Source: F23-D06 sp963620035 (GTDB taxonomy: Bacteria > Bacteroidota > Bacteroidia > Bacteroidales > WCHB1-69). Taken from it: a stretch of 64,000 bases of DNA. A model generated the notes under the pieces. It made no database searches. It saw nothing but the letters and a program-made list of their open reading frames with translations, and was not told the origin of the DNA. Positions within the stretch are counted from its first letter, which is position 1. Each line of letters starts with the position of its first letter. This document shows, piece by piece, positions 42,042 to 51,129 of this stretch. The translations under genes were made by a program, and so were the position numbers. The DNA lies in contig CAVEXN010000004.1 in assembly GCA_963620035.1 (NCBI GenBank), forward strand, positions 1-64,000, in the 5' to 3' direction.

Positions 42042-44105
42042 ATGACATTCGCTAACCCGCTGTTTCTGATCGGTCTTGCCGCAGTTCTGGTGCCGATTGT
42101 GATACATCTGTTCAACTTCAGGCGTTACAAAACCGTTTATTTCTCTAATGTGAAGATGCTGGAAGACATCAAGCGGAAAACGCGCCGCGAGCAGACGGTG
42201 CAGCAGCTTGTAGTTTTGGCTTTGCGCATTTCAGGTATCGCTGCGCTGGTGATGGCATTTGCCCAGCCCGCCATCGCACCCAAGGAACAGGCCGGCAGGA
42301 AAGGCAACCTCATCACCGTTTTTCTCGACAACTCCTACTCCATGGAGACAGGCTCCGAAAACAGTTCGCTGCTTTACGACGCCGTGGACGCCGCAAAGTC
42401 TATCGTTTCCTCGTTCGGCTTCTCCGACGACTTTGTGCTTACGACCCAGGACTTTTCCGGCGAAGAGACCCATATCCTGAACCGCGACCAGATGCTGGAG
42501 ATGCTCGACAGAGTCAAAGTTTCGCCTAAAAGCCACTCTTTCCGCGACATCATCACCTTTGAACAGAACACTTGCAGCCGCTCTGCAAAAGACAACTTCA
42601 TCCACTATTACATTTCCGATTTCCAGAAAAACGCTTTCGACATGAACGTCTTGCAAGACAGCAATGCGCATGCATTTCTGGTGCCGATGCCGGTAAGTGA
42701 CCGCAGCAACGTAGGCGTTGACAGCGTATGGTTCCTCTCGCCGCTGTTCCGTACGGGCAGTCAGGTCACGCTGGTGGCCCGCATACACAACTACGGGAGC
42801 AGCGACATCGAGATGCTGCCCGTCAAACTCTACGTTCAGGACAAGCAGAAAGCCATTGCCGCCGTCGATATCAAAGCCGGCAGCACGCTCGACTGCCAAT
42901 TGACCTACACCATTGACGGGACCGGCATCCAATGCGGCCGCGTGACCATTGAAGATGCCCCCGTCACTTTCGACAACGAGTTGTTCTTCACTTACAACGT
43001 CTCTGAAAACACGCATGTCTCTACCATCGCTGGCAACGGCAGCAACCGTTTCCTGCAAGCCCTCTATGGTAAGGATTCCGTGTTCAACTATCTTGAAATG
43101 CCGCTTAAGCAGATTAACTATACTCAACTGAAAAACAGCCAAGTAGTAGTGATGGACGAAGTTCCTTCTTTATCTTCGGGGCTGAAGGAGGAGATTTCCG
43201 CCCTTGTCAAAGGTGGCGGCACGTTAGTGGTACTTCCTGCGAAAGAAATGGACAAGAGTTGGCTGCAACTTTTCTCATCGCTCGGAACCGGAAACTACGG
43301 CACGATACAAAAGAAAGAACTCAAGTGCGGATCTGTCAATATGGAAAGCCAGTATTTCAAGAACGCACTCGAAAACAGGCACGACCATCTCGATATGCCT
43401 ACTGTCCTGCAACATTATCCGATACAGGGCGGCAGACAGGGCAGCGAAACACTGATGTTGCTGGAAGACGGCACGCCACTGCTGACTGCCTTCCAAGTCG
43501 AAAAAGGGAAAGTCATTCTCTCCGCCGTCGCTATGAATGACGATTACGGCAATGTACATCGCCATGCGCTCTTCTTCGTGCCCATGCACAATATCGGCAT
43601 TATGAGTGTTATGCAGGACAAACTTTACAATGTCATCGGGAAAGACCGGATGCAGAAGGTGAAGATAGACGGCGGGGTCGGAGGAACTGTCCTGTCGCTG
43701 AAGGCACGCGGTTCCAAAGAAGAATTCATCCCCGAGCAGCGGGCTTCCGGCAACGAAACGGCACTCTTCTTTCACGACCAGATTGGCGGCAGCGGCTTCT
43801 ACGACCTCATACGCGACGGCGCAGTATGCGGAACGCTCGCATTCAACTTTGACCGGCAGGAGTCAGACCTCGACTTCTACGACGACAAAGCGCTCCGCAA
43901 AATGGCAAAGTCATCCGGCATGAAAGTTGAAGTTGTCCCCTCCGGCACGAAGAACATAGCGAAGAATGTCACCGACACGCTGCATGGCAAGCAACTGTGG
44001 CTCTATTTCGTCATCTTTTCCTTGCTCTGCTTCCTGTCTGAAACAGCACTGCTGCGTTTCTGGGGCAGACCCAAAATCAACAACAACGAAAACCTTAAAT
44101 CCTAA
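42042..44105 (+). CDS. BatA-type membrane protein with N-terminal double helix and VWA-like domain
   Basis: 687 residues. The first 75 residues match the BatA N-terminal region (FANPLFLIGLAAVLVPIVIHLFNFRRY, then RREQTVQQLVVLALRISGI). A VWA-like domain follows with a partial metal-site DNSYS in VFLDNSYSMETGS. A large exported beta-rich region follows, and a terminal helix (LWLYFVIFSLLCFLSETALL). Related proteins belong to the Bat aerotolerance operons; here it stands alone with pepD, so it is probably one of the orphan BatA-like proteins. pepD starts 4 bp after its stop. Confidence 0.85.
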   Translation: MTFANPLFLIGLAAVLVPIVIHLFNFRRYKTVYFSNVKMLEDIKRKTRREQTVQQLVVLALRISGIAALVMAFAQPAIAPKEQAGRKGNLITVFLDNSYSMETGSENSSLLYDAVDAAKSIVSSFGFSDDFVLTTQDFSGEETHILNRDQMLEMLDRVKVSPKSHSFRDIITFEQNTCSRSAKDNFIHYYISDFQKNAFDMNVLQDSNAHAFLVPMPVSDRSNVGVDSVWFLSPLFRTGSQVTLVARIHNYGSSDIEMLPVKLYVQDKQKAIAAVDIKAGSTLDCQLTYTIDGTGIQCGRVTIEDAPVTFDNELFFTYNVSENTHVSTIAGNGSNRFLQALYGKDSVFNYLEMPLKQINYTQLKNSQVVVMDEVPSLSSGLKEEISALVKGGGTLVVLPAKEMDKSWLQLFSSLGTGNYGTIQKKELKCGSVNMESQYFKNALENRHDHLDMPTVLQHYPIQGGRQGSETLMLLEDGTPLLTAFQVEKGKVILSAVAMNDDYGNVHRHALFFVPMHNIGIMSVMQDKLYNVIGKDRMQKVKIDGGVGGTVLSLKARGSKEEFIPEQRASGNETALFFHDQIGGSGFYDLIRDGAVCGTLAFNFDRQESDLDFYDDKALRKMAKSSGMKVEVVPSGTKNIAKNVTDTLHGKQLWLYFVIFSLLCFLSETALLRFWGRPKINNNENLKS

Positions 44106-44109
44106 AAAA

Positions 44110-45570
44110 ATGAATACAGAACTTTTAAAATTGTATCCGCACGACTTGTGGGAGAATTTCGGACACCTCTGCGATGCTCCGCATCCGTCAAAACATGAAG
44201 AACCTGCCATCAGATGGATGAAGCAATGGGCAGCCGACCATAAAGTGCAGGTAGAGCAGGACGAGACCGGAAACCTGCTGTTCACGATTCCTGCCACCCC
44301 GGGCATGGAGGACAGGATGCCCGTCATCTTGCAAGCCCATACCGACATGGTGCCGCAAGCCGACAGCGACAAGAAACACGACTTCCTGAAAGACCCGATC
44401 GAGCCCATCATCGACAACGGCTGGGTTCGTGCCAACAGAACCACATTGGGGGCGGACGACGGCATCGGCGTTTGTGCAGCCCTGGCCTGCGTCACCACCG
44501 AAGGCGTCGAACACGGTCCACTTGAAATTCTGGTGACAATTGACGAAGAGACGGGCATGACAGGCGCATTCGGTCTGAAAAAAGGTTTTGTGAAAGGCAA
44601 AATCCTCATCAATCTCGATTCTGAAACCGAAGGTGAAATCTTTGTCGGCTGCGCCGGCGGTCTGGATGCCAACTTTGACAGAACCTACAACACGATGCCT
44701 ACGCCGGCAGAGATGAAAGGCTATCAGATGATCGTTTCGGGGCTTCACGGCGGTCACTCCGGCATGGACATCCACCTTGGCCGCGGAAATGCCAACAAGA
44801 TTGCCGTCCGTTTCATCACGCGTGCCATCAAGCAGTTTGGCGCATGCCTCGCCACGGCCTCGGGCGGAAGCCTCCGCAACGCCATCCCGCGCGAAGCCTC
44901 TGCCGTGCTGGCGGTACCTGCCGCAAAAGCTGCCGAATTCGAATCCTTTGCCCACACCTTTGAGCAGACCGTCAAGAACGAATTTGCCGCCACGGAGAAA
45001 GAAATGTCGGTAAAAATCACCGCTGTTGACACCCCGGACGTGGTTGTCGAAACCAAAGCGCAGAACCAGTTCCTGAATATGCTCTTCGCCATCCCTAACG
45101 GCGTGCTCCGTATGAGCGACTCTATGGAAAACCTGGTTGAAACCTCGAACAATCTGGCTGCTTTCAAGGCCGAGAATGGCAAGATGAGTGCCATCTGCCT
45201 GCTCCGCAGCTCCGTCAACAGTGCCAAGGATGCGCTCGGCGACAGGATGACCGCCATTGCAGAACTTGCCGACTGCAACATCGAACTGTCCGGCGCCTAT
45301 CCCGGCTGGAACCCCAATATGGAGTCTCCCATCCTGAACATCTGCAAAAAAGTGTATGTCGAGAAATTCAACCGGCAGCCCAAGATTATGGCCATCCATG
45401 CCGGCCTTGAGTGCGGACTGTTCGGCGCGTGCTACCCCGACTGGGATATGGTGTCGTTCGGCCCCACCATCCAGCATCCCCACTCTCCCGTAGAGCGTGT
45501 CAACATTGACAGCGTAGGCAAATTCTTCGACTTCATCGTTGCCGTACTCAAGAATATTCCCGTGAAATAG
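44110..45570 (+). CDS. pepD: Aminoacyl-histidine dipeptidase (M20 family)
   Basis: 486 residues from the ATG at 44110; the longer frame overlaps the BatA gene and is not coding. Zinc-site marks: VILQAHTDMVPQ (His-x-Asp), TLGADDGIGVCAALA (bridging Asp), VTIDEETGMTGAFGL (Glu-Glu), NLDSETEGEIFVGCAGG, and the late IQHPHSPVERVNIDS. It cleaves Xaa-His dipeptides and releases amino acids in the cytoplasm. It follows the BatA-like gene by 4 bp. Two hairpins (45601-45652) end the transcript. Confidence 0.95.
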   Translation: MNTELLKLYPHDLWENFGHLCDAPHPSKHEEPAIRWMKQWAADHKVQVEQDETGNLLFTIPATPGMEDRMPVILQAHTDMVPQADSDKKHDFLKDPIEPIIDNGWVRANRTTLGADDGIGVCAALACVTTEGVEHGPLEILVTIDEETGMTGAFGLKKGFVKGKILINLDSETEGEIFVGCAGGLDANFDRTYNTMPTPAEMKGYQMIVSGLHGGHSGMDIHLGRGNANKIAVRFITRAIKQFGACLATASGGSLRNAIPREASAVLAVPAAKAAEFESFAHTFEQTVKNEFAATEKEMSVKITAVDTPDVVVETKAQNQFLNMLFAIPNGVLRMSDSMENLVETSNNLAAFKAENGKMSAICLLRSSVNSAKDALGDRMTAIAELADCNIELSGAYPGWNPNMESPILNICKKVYVEKFNRQPKIMAIHAGLECGLFGACYPDWDMVSFGPTIQHPHSPVERVNIDSVGKFFDFIVAVLKNIPVK

Positions 45571-45600
45571 TCCTCAGGACAGGAAACACAAAAGCCATAC

Positions 45601-45659
45601 CGGTGCGGCAATCCGCACCGAAAGAGATGGGCGGAGTTTTGGAACTCCGCCCTTTTTTT
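45601..45659 (+). terminator. Tandem hairpins: small stem plus intrinsic terminator after pepD
   Basis: First stem CGGTGCGG (45601-45608)/CCGCACCG (45613-45620) with a 4-base loop and no T run. Second stem GGGCGGAGTT (45629-45638)/AACTCCGCCC (45643-45652) with a 4-base loop followed by seven T. The mnmE -7 element starts only 3 bp after the T run. Confidence 0.85.
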
Positions 45660-45661
45660 GC

Positions 45662-45669
45662 TATTTTTG
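45662..45669 (+). promoter_or_regulatory. -7 element for mnmE
   Basis: TATTTTTG followed by CCGCC, 19 bp before the mnmE start and directly after the pepD terminator. Confidence 0.6.
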
Positions 45670-45687
45670 CCGCCAAATCACTGAAGC

Positions 45688-47055
45688 ATGAACGATACGA
45701 TATGTGCCATCTCGACACCGGCCGGTCTTGGGGCTATTGCCGTAGTCAGAGCCTCCGGGGCGCAGGCTTTCAACATAGCCGCAACGCTTTTCAACACCCC
45801 CGACACTTTCCTGACACTGACCCCGAACAGGAGCCAGTATGCGGAAATCTATGACGGAGACAAACTGTTAGACCAGGTGGTGGCGGTAAAATATGCCGCA
45901 CCGCACACCTATACCGGCGAAGACCTTGTGGAAATATCGTGCCATGGTTCGCATTACATTCAGCGACGTCTCCTTGAGATGCTCATTGAGAACGGCTGCC
46001 GTATGGCACTGCCGGGCGAGTTCACGCAACGCGCCTTTGTGAACGGCAAACTCGACCTGCCGCAGGCCGAGGCTGTCGCCGACCTGATAGCTTCGCAGTC
46101 GGAAACGGCGCACCGGCTGGCCGTCAACCAACTGAAAGGCGGCATCTCCAAGAAACTGCACCGCCTGCGTAACGAACTCGTCGAACTCTCTTCTCTGCTG
46201 GAACTTGAACTGGACTTCAGCGAAGAGGATGTGGAATTTGCCGACCGTGGAAAGCTGGATGCCATACTCGTATCTCTGAAAGAGGAAACGCAACATCTGA
46301 TCCGCTCGTTCAAGTTGGGCAATGCCATCAAGAACGGCATACCCGTGGCCATAGCCGGAAAGCCCAACGTGGGCAAGTCAACGCTGCTGAACGCACTGCT
46401 GCAGCACGAGCGCGCCATCGTCTCAGAAATTCCCGGCACAACCCGCGACACCGTGGAGGACACCTTCACCCTGAACGGAACGCTTTTCCGCTTCATCGAC
46501 ACCGCCGGCATACGCCAATCTGACGACCGCTTGGAAAACATCGGCATAGAGCGCACCTACCGGGCCGTTGACAATGCCGCCGTTGTCCTGTATATGACCG
46601 ACGCCGCCTGCGACACCGCTGAAACGGTGCGTCGCGAAGTGGAAGAACTGAAAAGCCACGTCAACTTGGAAGGCAAACTGCTTCTGCTCGTGGCCAACAA
46701 AATCGACCTGACGACAGACTCTCCGGTTGACTATAGCGACACCGGCGACACCGTGTATATTTCAGCCAAGCAGCAAACCCATATCCGCGATCTGGAGCAA
46801 AAGTTGACATTATTTGTGGAAAAATTTCAGTTGCAAGACATTACGCTTATCACAAATGAACGCCACTATGCCTTGCTGACAGACATTCATGACGCTGTGA
46901 AGCGGATGCAGGAGAATATTCTGGCGGGCATCAGCGCAGACCTGCTGGCCGAAGATGTGCGTACCGCCCTGTTTGCACTCGGCAACCTTACCGGCGTCAT
47001 CTCGTCCGACGACATCCTCGACAACATCTTCGGCAAATTCTGCATCGGAAAGTGA
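45688..47055 (+). CDS. mnmE: tRNA uridine-5-carboxymethylaminomethyl modification GTPase MnmE
   Basis: 455 residues. N-terminal folate-binding domain (TICAISTPAGLGAIAVVRASG, GEDLVEISCHGSHYIQ), helical domain, and inserted G domain: GKPNVGKSTLLNALL (P-loop), EIPGTTRDTVED, DTAGIRQSDD (DxxG) and NKID. The C-terminus is FGKFCIGK, with the catalytic Cys motif C(I/L/V)GK. With MnmG it makes the cmnm5U34 modification in tRNA. A strong promoter precedes it and the YgbA gene follows. Confidence 0.97.
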   Translation: MNDTICAISTPAGLGAIAVVRASGAQAFNIAATLFNTPDTFLTLTPNRSQYAEIYDGDKLLDQVVAVKYAAPHTYTGEDLVEISCHGSHYIQRRLLEMLIENGCRMALPGEFTQRAFVNGKLDLPQAEAVADLIASQSETAHRLAVNQLKGGISKKLHRLRNELVELSSLLELELDFSEEDVEFADRGKLDAILVSLKEETQHLIRSFKLGNAIKNGIPVAIAGKPNVGKSTLLNALLQHERAIVSEIPGTTRDTVEDTFTLNGTLFRFIDTAGIRQSDDRLENIGIERTYRAVDNAAVVLYMTDAACDTAETVRREVEELKSHVNLEGKLLLLVANKIDLTTDSPVDYSDTGDTVYISAKQQTHIRDLEQKLTLFVEKFQLQDITLITNERHYALLTDIHDAVKRMQENILAGISADLLAEDVRTALFALGNLTGVISSDDILDNIFGKFCIGK

Positions 47056-47081
47056 TATGGTTACATGTTTTATCTGGATTT

Positions 47082-47375
47082 ATGGGAAGAATAGAACGGG
47101 ATAAGAAGACGATACGGCACATGATAGAATTGTGGTGCCGCCACAAACACGGCAGCGGAAACTTGTGCGGGGAGTGCCGTGAACTGCTTGAATACTCCCT
47201 CACGAGGCTGGACAGATGCAAGTTTGGCGAGGACAAGACCAAGTGCCACAAGTGCCCGGTGCATTGTTATCGGAATGATATGCGGGAGAAAATCCGCAAG
47301 GTGATGCGCTACATTGGTCCGCGGATGTTTTTTCACCACCCTATGGAGACGATTCGTTTCATTTTCGAAAAATAA
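47082..47375 (+). CDS. Nitrous oxide-stimulated promoter (YgbA) family protein
   Basis: 97 residues from the ATG at 47082, 26 bp after mnmE. The Cys-rich pattern LCGECRELLEYSLTRLDRC, then CHKCPVHCY and MREKIRKVMRYIGPRMFFHHP, matches the YgbA family, whose E. coli member is induced by nitric oxide. Six cysteines in C-x2-C arrangements suggest a metal or Fe-S site. Function is unproven. The position after mnmE is probably a shared transcript. Confidence 0.85.
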   Translation: MGRIERDKKTIRHMIELWCRHKHGSGNLCGECRELLEYSLTRLDRCKFGEDKTKCHKCPVHCYRNDMREKIRKVMRYIGPRMFFHHPMETIRFIFEK

Positions 47376-47507
47376 CTTATAGACACCGATACTCTGTAAC
47401 ATTGAAATTGATTATCGGGTAGAGATGCTCAAGTTTGATGTGGGCAACATTTGTCCTGAACAGCCGACTGCACGATTCAAGCAGCGGCAAAACATCCGCT
47501 TTTTTTG

Positions 47508-47515
47508 TACTTTTG
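47508..47515 (+). promoter_or_regulatory. -7 element for ansA
   Basis: TACTTTTG followed by CCGCC, 21 bp before the ansA start at 47536. Confidence 0.6.
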
Positions 47516-47535
47516 CCGCCTAAACAAATAGTTGT

Positions 47536-48570
47536 ATGAACAGGCGTAAAATCTTGGTAATCTATACGGGCGGAACCATCGGAATGATGATGGATACGGA
47601 AAGCAAAGCGCTTCAGCCGGTAGAATTTGAGAACATCTATCAGCAACTGCCCATGCTCCGGCTTGTTGAAGCAGACCTTACTTTCAAGGATATGCTGCCC
47701 CTTATCGACTCTTCGGACACAGACTCATCATTCTGGATACGGCTGGCAAAGATAATCCAGGGTTCATACAGCCTTTTCGACGGCTTTGTCATCCTGCACG
47801 GCACCGACACGATGGCCTATACGGCTTCAGCCTTAAGTTTCCTGCTCGAGAATCTGGACAAGCCGGTCATCCTGACCGGCTCGCAGCTTCCCTTGGGGGT
47901 GATCCGCACTGACGGCCGCCGGAACATCATCAATGCCATCGACATAGCCGCATGCTACCGCAACGACAAGCCGGTCATCCAGGAGGTGTGCATATATTTC
48001 CAGAACAGCCTTTACCGCGGTAACCGTACATTCAAGGACAATGCCTCGAAATTCAATGCTTTCACCTCGCCGAACTATCCGAAGCTTGCCGATGTGAACA
48101 CAAACGTGGATTTCCATTTCTCTAATATCCGCCATACGGAAAGAACCGGGGAACTGACCGTACACGACAAAATGGACAACAACATCGCTTTGGTGAAACT
48201 CTATCCCGGCATCCGGAAAGATTATCTGACAGTACTGTTCCGGACGTCGGGGCTGCGCGCCGTGGTTCTGGAAACCTACGGTGTAGGCAACGCCCCGACT
48301 GACGCCGGTTTCATCGACATTCTGCAAGAGGCCGTAGGGCGCGGCATCTACATCGTGAACATAACACAATGCAAAGGCGGCGGCGGCGTCGAGATGGGGC
48401 GATATCTTACCGGGAAACACCTCGCAGACATCGGCGTAATCAGCGGTCATGACATGACAACGGAGGCCGCCGTCACCAAACTGATGTACCTGCTGGGGCA
48501 CGACCTGAACCGTGGGGAGATGAAAAGACTCATCGAACAGCCGCTCCGCGGAGAACTGACCTGCGAATAG
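47536..48570 (+). CDS. ansA: Type I (cytoplasmic) L-asparaginase
   Basis: 344 residues. First catalytic Thr in YTGGTIGMM, second in the VILHGTDTMAYTASALSF motif, with LTGSQLPLGVIRTDGRRN in between. The C-terminal domain has LRAVVLETYGVGNAPTD and INITQCKGGGGVEMGRY-type sequence (in the protein IVNITQCKGGGG). It has no signal peptide, fitting the low-affinity type I enzyme that turns asparagine into aspartate and ammonia. It converges with yifB 16 bp away; no clear terminator lies between them. Confidence 0.95.
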   Translation: MNRRKILVIYTGGTIGMMMDTESKALQPVEFENIYQQLPMLRLVEADLTFKDMLPLIDSSDTDSSFWIRLAKIIQGSYSLFDGFVILHGTDTMAYTASALSFLLENLDKPVILTGSQLPLGVIRTDGRRNIINAIDIAACYRNDKPVIQEVCIYFQNSLYRGNRTFKDNASKFNAFTSPNYPKLADVNTNVDFHFSNIRHTERTGELTVHDKMDNNIALVKLYPGIRKDYLTVLFRTSGLRAVVLETYGVGNAPTDAGFIDILQEAVGRGIYIVNITQCKGGGGVEMGRYLTGKHLADIGVISGHDMTTEAAVTKLMYLLGHDLNRGEMKRLIEQPLRGELTCE

Positions 48571-48585
48571 CCGCCCCCTGCCCTC

Positions 48586-50127
48586 TCATTTCCCCCAATT
48601 GTCCCGGTCGAGGCTTCTGAAATTTATGGCTTCGCTCAAATGACCTGTCTCAATGTTGCCGCTGCCATCAAGGTCGGCGATAGTTCTTGCAACCTTGAGG
48701 ATGCGGTCGTATGCACGGGCAGAGAGCCCCAGCCGGTCCATTGCCTGTTTGAGGATCAATTGCCCGTCATCGCCAATGACGCAATACTGCCGCACCATCT
48801 TGCTGCTCATCTGGGCATTGCAAAAGACATTGGCATGTTTTTCAAAACGAGTTTTCTGCATTTGCCGGGCGGCAACCACACGGCGGCGTATGCAGGCACT
48901 GCTCTCTACAGGCTTGTCGGCCGCCAACTCCTCGTGGCTGACAGGAGTCACCTCAACATGCAGGTCAATGCGGTCCATCAAGGGTCCCGACACACGCCCG
49001 AGATAACCCTGTATTTCACCGGGGCGGCAAGTGCAGGCTATGGTCGGATGGTTGTAGTTTCCGCACGGGCATGGGTTCATGGCCGCAATGAACATGAAAG
49101 ATGCCGGGAAATCGACAGAATACTGAGATCGTGAGATTGTCACGAAGCGGTCTTCTAAAGGCTGTCGGAGCACCTCAAGCACATTACGCTTGAACTCGGG
49201 CAGTTCGTCGGCGAAGAGCACGCCGTTGTGCGCCAGCGAAATCTCGCCGGGTTGAGGGTGTGTGCCGCCGCCCACCAACGCGACATCGCTGATGGTATGG
49301 TGCGGTGAACGGAACGGGCGTACGGCCATCAACGAGGAGAAACGCCCCATCTTTCCCGCAACGGAATGGATCTTGGTCGTCTCAAGCGCCTCTTCTAAGG
49401 TCAAGGGCGGCAAGATGGAAGGGATTCGCTTGGCCAGCATCGTCTTACCGGATCCCGGCGGCCCGATCAGAATCGCATTGTGTCCACCGGCCGCCGCTAT
49501 CTCCAACGCCCGCTTTATGTTCTCCTGACCTTTCACCTCCGAGAAATCGTACTCGTAGTTGTTGAGACTGCGCTGAAACTCGGCCTCTATGTTCACCCGC
49601 ACGGGATCTATCGGCGTTCCTTTGTTGAAATAGTCGATGACCTGCCCGATGTTTTCCACCCCCAGGACATCAATGCCCTGCACGATGGCAGCCTCTTTGG
49701 CATTCTGCACGGGCAGGATGACCGCTTTCTTGCCGTTCCTCTTGGCTTCCATAGCAATCGGAAGCGCACCTTTCACCGACTGCAAGGTGCCGTCTAACGA
49801 AAGTTCGCCTAAAATGTAGTACTCTTGCAAAGAGTTTCCGCCACAGATCTGCTCCGAAGCCGCCAGAATAGCAGTCGCCAAGGTCAAGTCAAAGGCAGAC
49901 CCCTCCTTGCGGATGTCCGCCGGCGCCATATTAACCACAATCTTGCGACCGGGTATCCGCAAGCCGTAGTGTTTCAATGACGTGTCGATGCGCTGCTGGC
50001 TCTCTTTGACAGCACTGTCAGGCAAGCCTACCAGATGGAAACCGATGCCGTTGTCAACATTGACCTCTACGGCAATCTGCTTTGCCGCAACCCCCATCAA
50101 AGCACATGAATAAGTTTTTACCAACAT
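48586..50127 (-). CDS. comM: YifB/ComM family magnesium chelatase-like AAA+ ATPase
   Basis: 513 residues. N-terminal domain (YSCALMGVAAKQIAVEVNVD, GLPDSAVKESQQRI), Walker A IGPPGSGKTMLAKRIPSILP, Walker B GVLFADELPEF, then MNPCPCGNYNHP (zinc-ligand-like CPCG) and LDRVSGPLMDRIDLHVEVTP region. The C-terminal Mg-chelatase-like part is GLSARAYDRILKVARTIADL. In naturally transformable bacteria ComM is a branch-migration helicase. It is a stand-alone gene with its own -7 element. Confidence 0.94.
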   Translation of the reverse strand: MLVKTYSCALMGVAAKQIAVEVNVDNGIGFHLVGLPDSAVKESQQRIDTSLKHYGLRIPGRKIVVNMAPADIRKEGSAFDLTLATAILAASEQICGGNSLQEYYILGELSLDGTLQSVKGALPIAMEAKRNGKKAVILPVQNAKEAAIVQGIDVLGVENIGQVIDYFNKGTPIDPVRVNIEAEFQRSLNNYEYDFSEVKGQENIKRALEIAAAGGHNAILIGPPGSGKTMLAKRIPSILPPLTLEEALETTKIHSVAGKMGRFSSLMAVRPFRSPHHTISDVALVGGGTHPQPGEISLAHNGVLFADELPEFKRNVLEVLRQPLEDRFVTISRSQYSVDFPASFMFIAAMNPCPCGNYNHPTIACTCRPGEIQGYLGRVSGPLMDRIDLHVEVTPVSHEELAADKPVESSACIRRRVVAARQMQKTRFEKHANVFCNAQMSSKMVRQYCVIGDDGQLILKQAMDRLGLSARAYDRILKVARTIADLDGSGNIETGHLSEAINFRSLDRDNWGK

Positions 50128-50152
50128 ATTTTTCCTGTTTTGTTTTCAAGCG

Positions 50153-50160
50153 CAAAAATA
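50153..50160 (-). promoter_or_regulatory. -7 element for yifB/comM
   Basis: TATTTTTG on the - strand, followed by CGC, 25 bp upstream of the start at 50127. Confidence 0.55.
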
Positions 50161-50206
50161 GGAAAAATATAACAAACTAAAATATATTTTAGATAAATTT
50201 TTATTT

Positions 50207-51082
50207 TTATCCTATATGCTTCAATTTCTCCACAACGACGGGGCGGTCTTCCTGATAGGTGACGCCGAACCATTCGGCCTGACTGTGAAGCACTTTGATG
50301 CGTGCAAGACCATTGTTCATCAAATAGGATATCACGTCCGGAATCGGGAACTCCGCCGTGACGTTCTGCTGGTTCTCTTTGAGGAATTGGGAAAAAAGAC
50401 CTTCAAGGCAGTTGAAAAAGGCAGGTGTGAACCCCCAGAAATTCATACTGACAGGCTCCTCTCCGCTGAATACACGGTGTCTTCCTTCTTCAAGGTTTTC
50501 GATTACATTTCCCATGCGTGCGATCTTACGGTTCTCTTCAATAGTCTTCAGGAACCCGTTCTCGTCAGTGGAACAGACCCCTCTTGAAACGGTACCGTTG
50601 TCAGACAAAGTCTTGTCTAGGCGATAACCCACCATAGCATACACAGGATGTTCCGATGACTGTTCTTCATGCAAAAAAGCAGCCATGGCTCCGAAAGCCT
50701 CCTTGCCATAAAAGTCATCTGCATTTATGACGGTGAAAGGCTCGTGTACGGCATCCTTGGCCACAAGGATGGCATGTGCCGTGCCGTAAGGCTTCTTCCG
50801 TTCCTCATTCAAGGTGAAACCCTCGGGAAGCATATCCAACTCCTGGAAAACATAATCCACTGACATGCTGTCGGCATAGCGCGGAAGCACATAGCGTCTG
50901 AAATCCTCTTCCATAGAGCGGCGGATGACAAAGACTGTCTTCCCGTATCCGCTCTCGGCGGCATAGCGGACGGCGTAGTCCATTATCGTTTCGCCATTGG
51001 GACCCATGGGGTCCAACTGTTTCAATCCACCATAACGGCTCCCCATACCGGCAGCCAAGACAAGTAATGTTGGTTTTTTCAT
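50207..51082 (-). CDS. Sugar nucleotidyltransferase-like protein
   Basis: 291 residues from the ATG at 51082; an ATG at 51106 would add METKNHNT. The nucleotidyltransferase signature is LVLAAGMGSRYGGLKQLDPM with a GPNGETIMDYAVRYA follow-up and INADDFYGKEAF (metal Asp). It resembles the NDP-sugar pyrophosphorylase-like enzymes widespread in Bacteroidota, where the sugar is often unknown. The upstream PP-loop gene ends 23-47 bp away on the same strand, so the two may act together. Confidence 0.85.
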   Translation of the reverse strand: MKKPTLLVLAAGMGSRYGGLKQLDPMGPNGETIMDYAVRYAAESGYGKTVFVIRRSMEEDFRRYVLPRYADSMSVDYVFQELDMLPEGFTLNEERKKPYGTAHAILVAKDAVHEPFTVINADDFYGKEAFGAMAAFLHEEQSSEHPVYAMVGYRLDKTLSDNGTVSRGVCSTDENGFLKTIEENRKIARMGNVIENLEEGRHRVFSGEEPVSMNFWGFTPAFFNCLEGLFSQFLKENQQNVTAEFPIPDVISYLMNNGLARIKVLHSQAEWFGVTYQEDRPVVVEKLKHIG

Positions 51083-51129
51083 CGTATTATGATTTTTAGT
51101 TTCCATTATTCCATCTTTTGAAAAACCGT

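Noticed and set aside
45603..45854. 83-codon ORF overlapping the mnmE start
   Set aside because: Runs through the pepD terminator and the mnmE promoter; shadow of mnmE.
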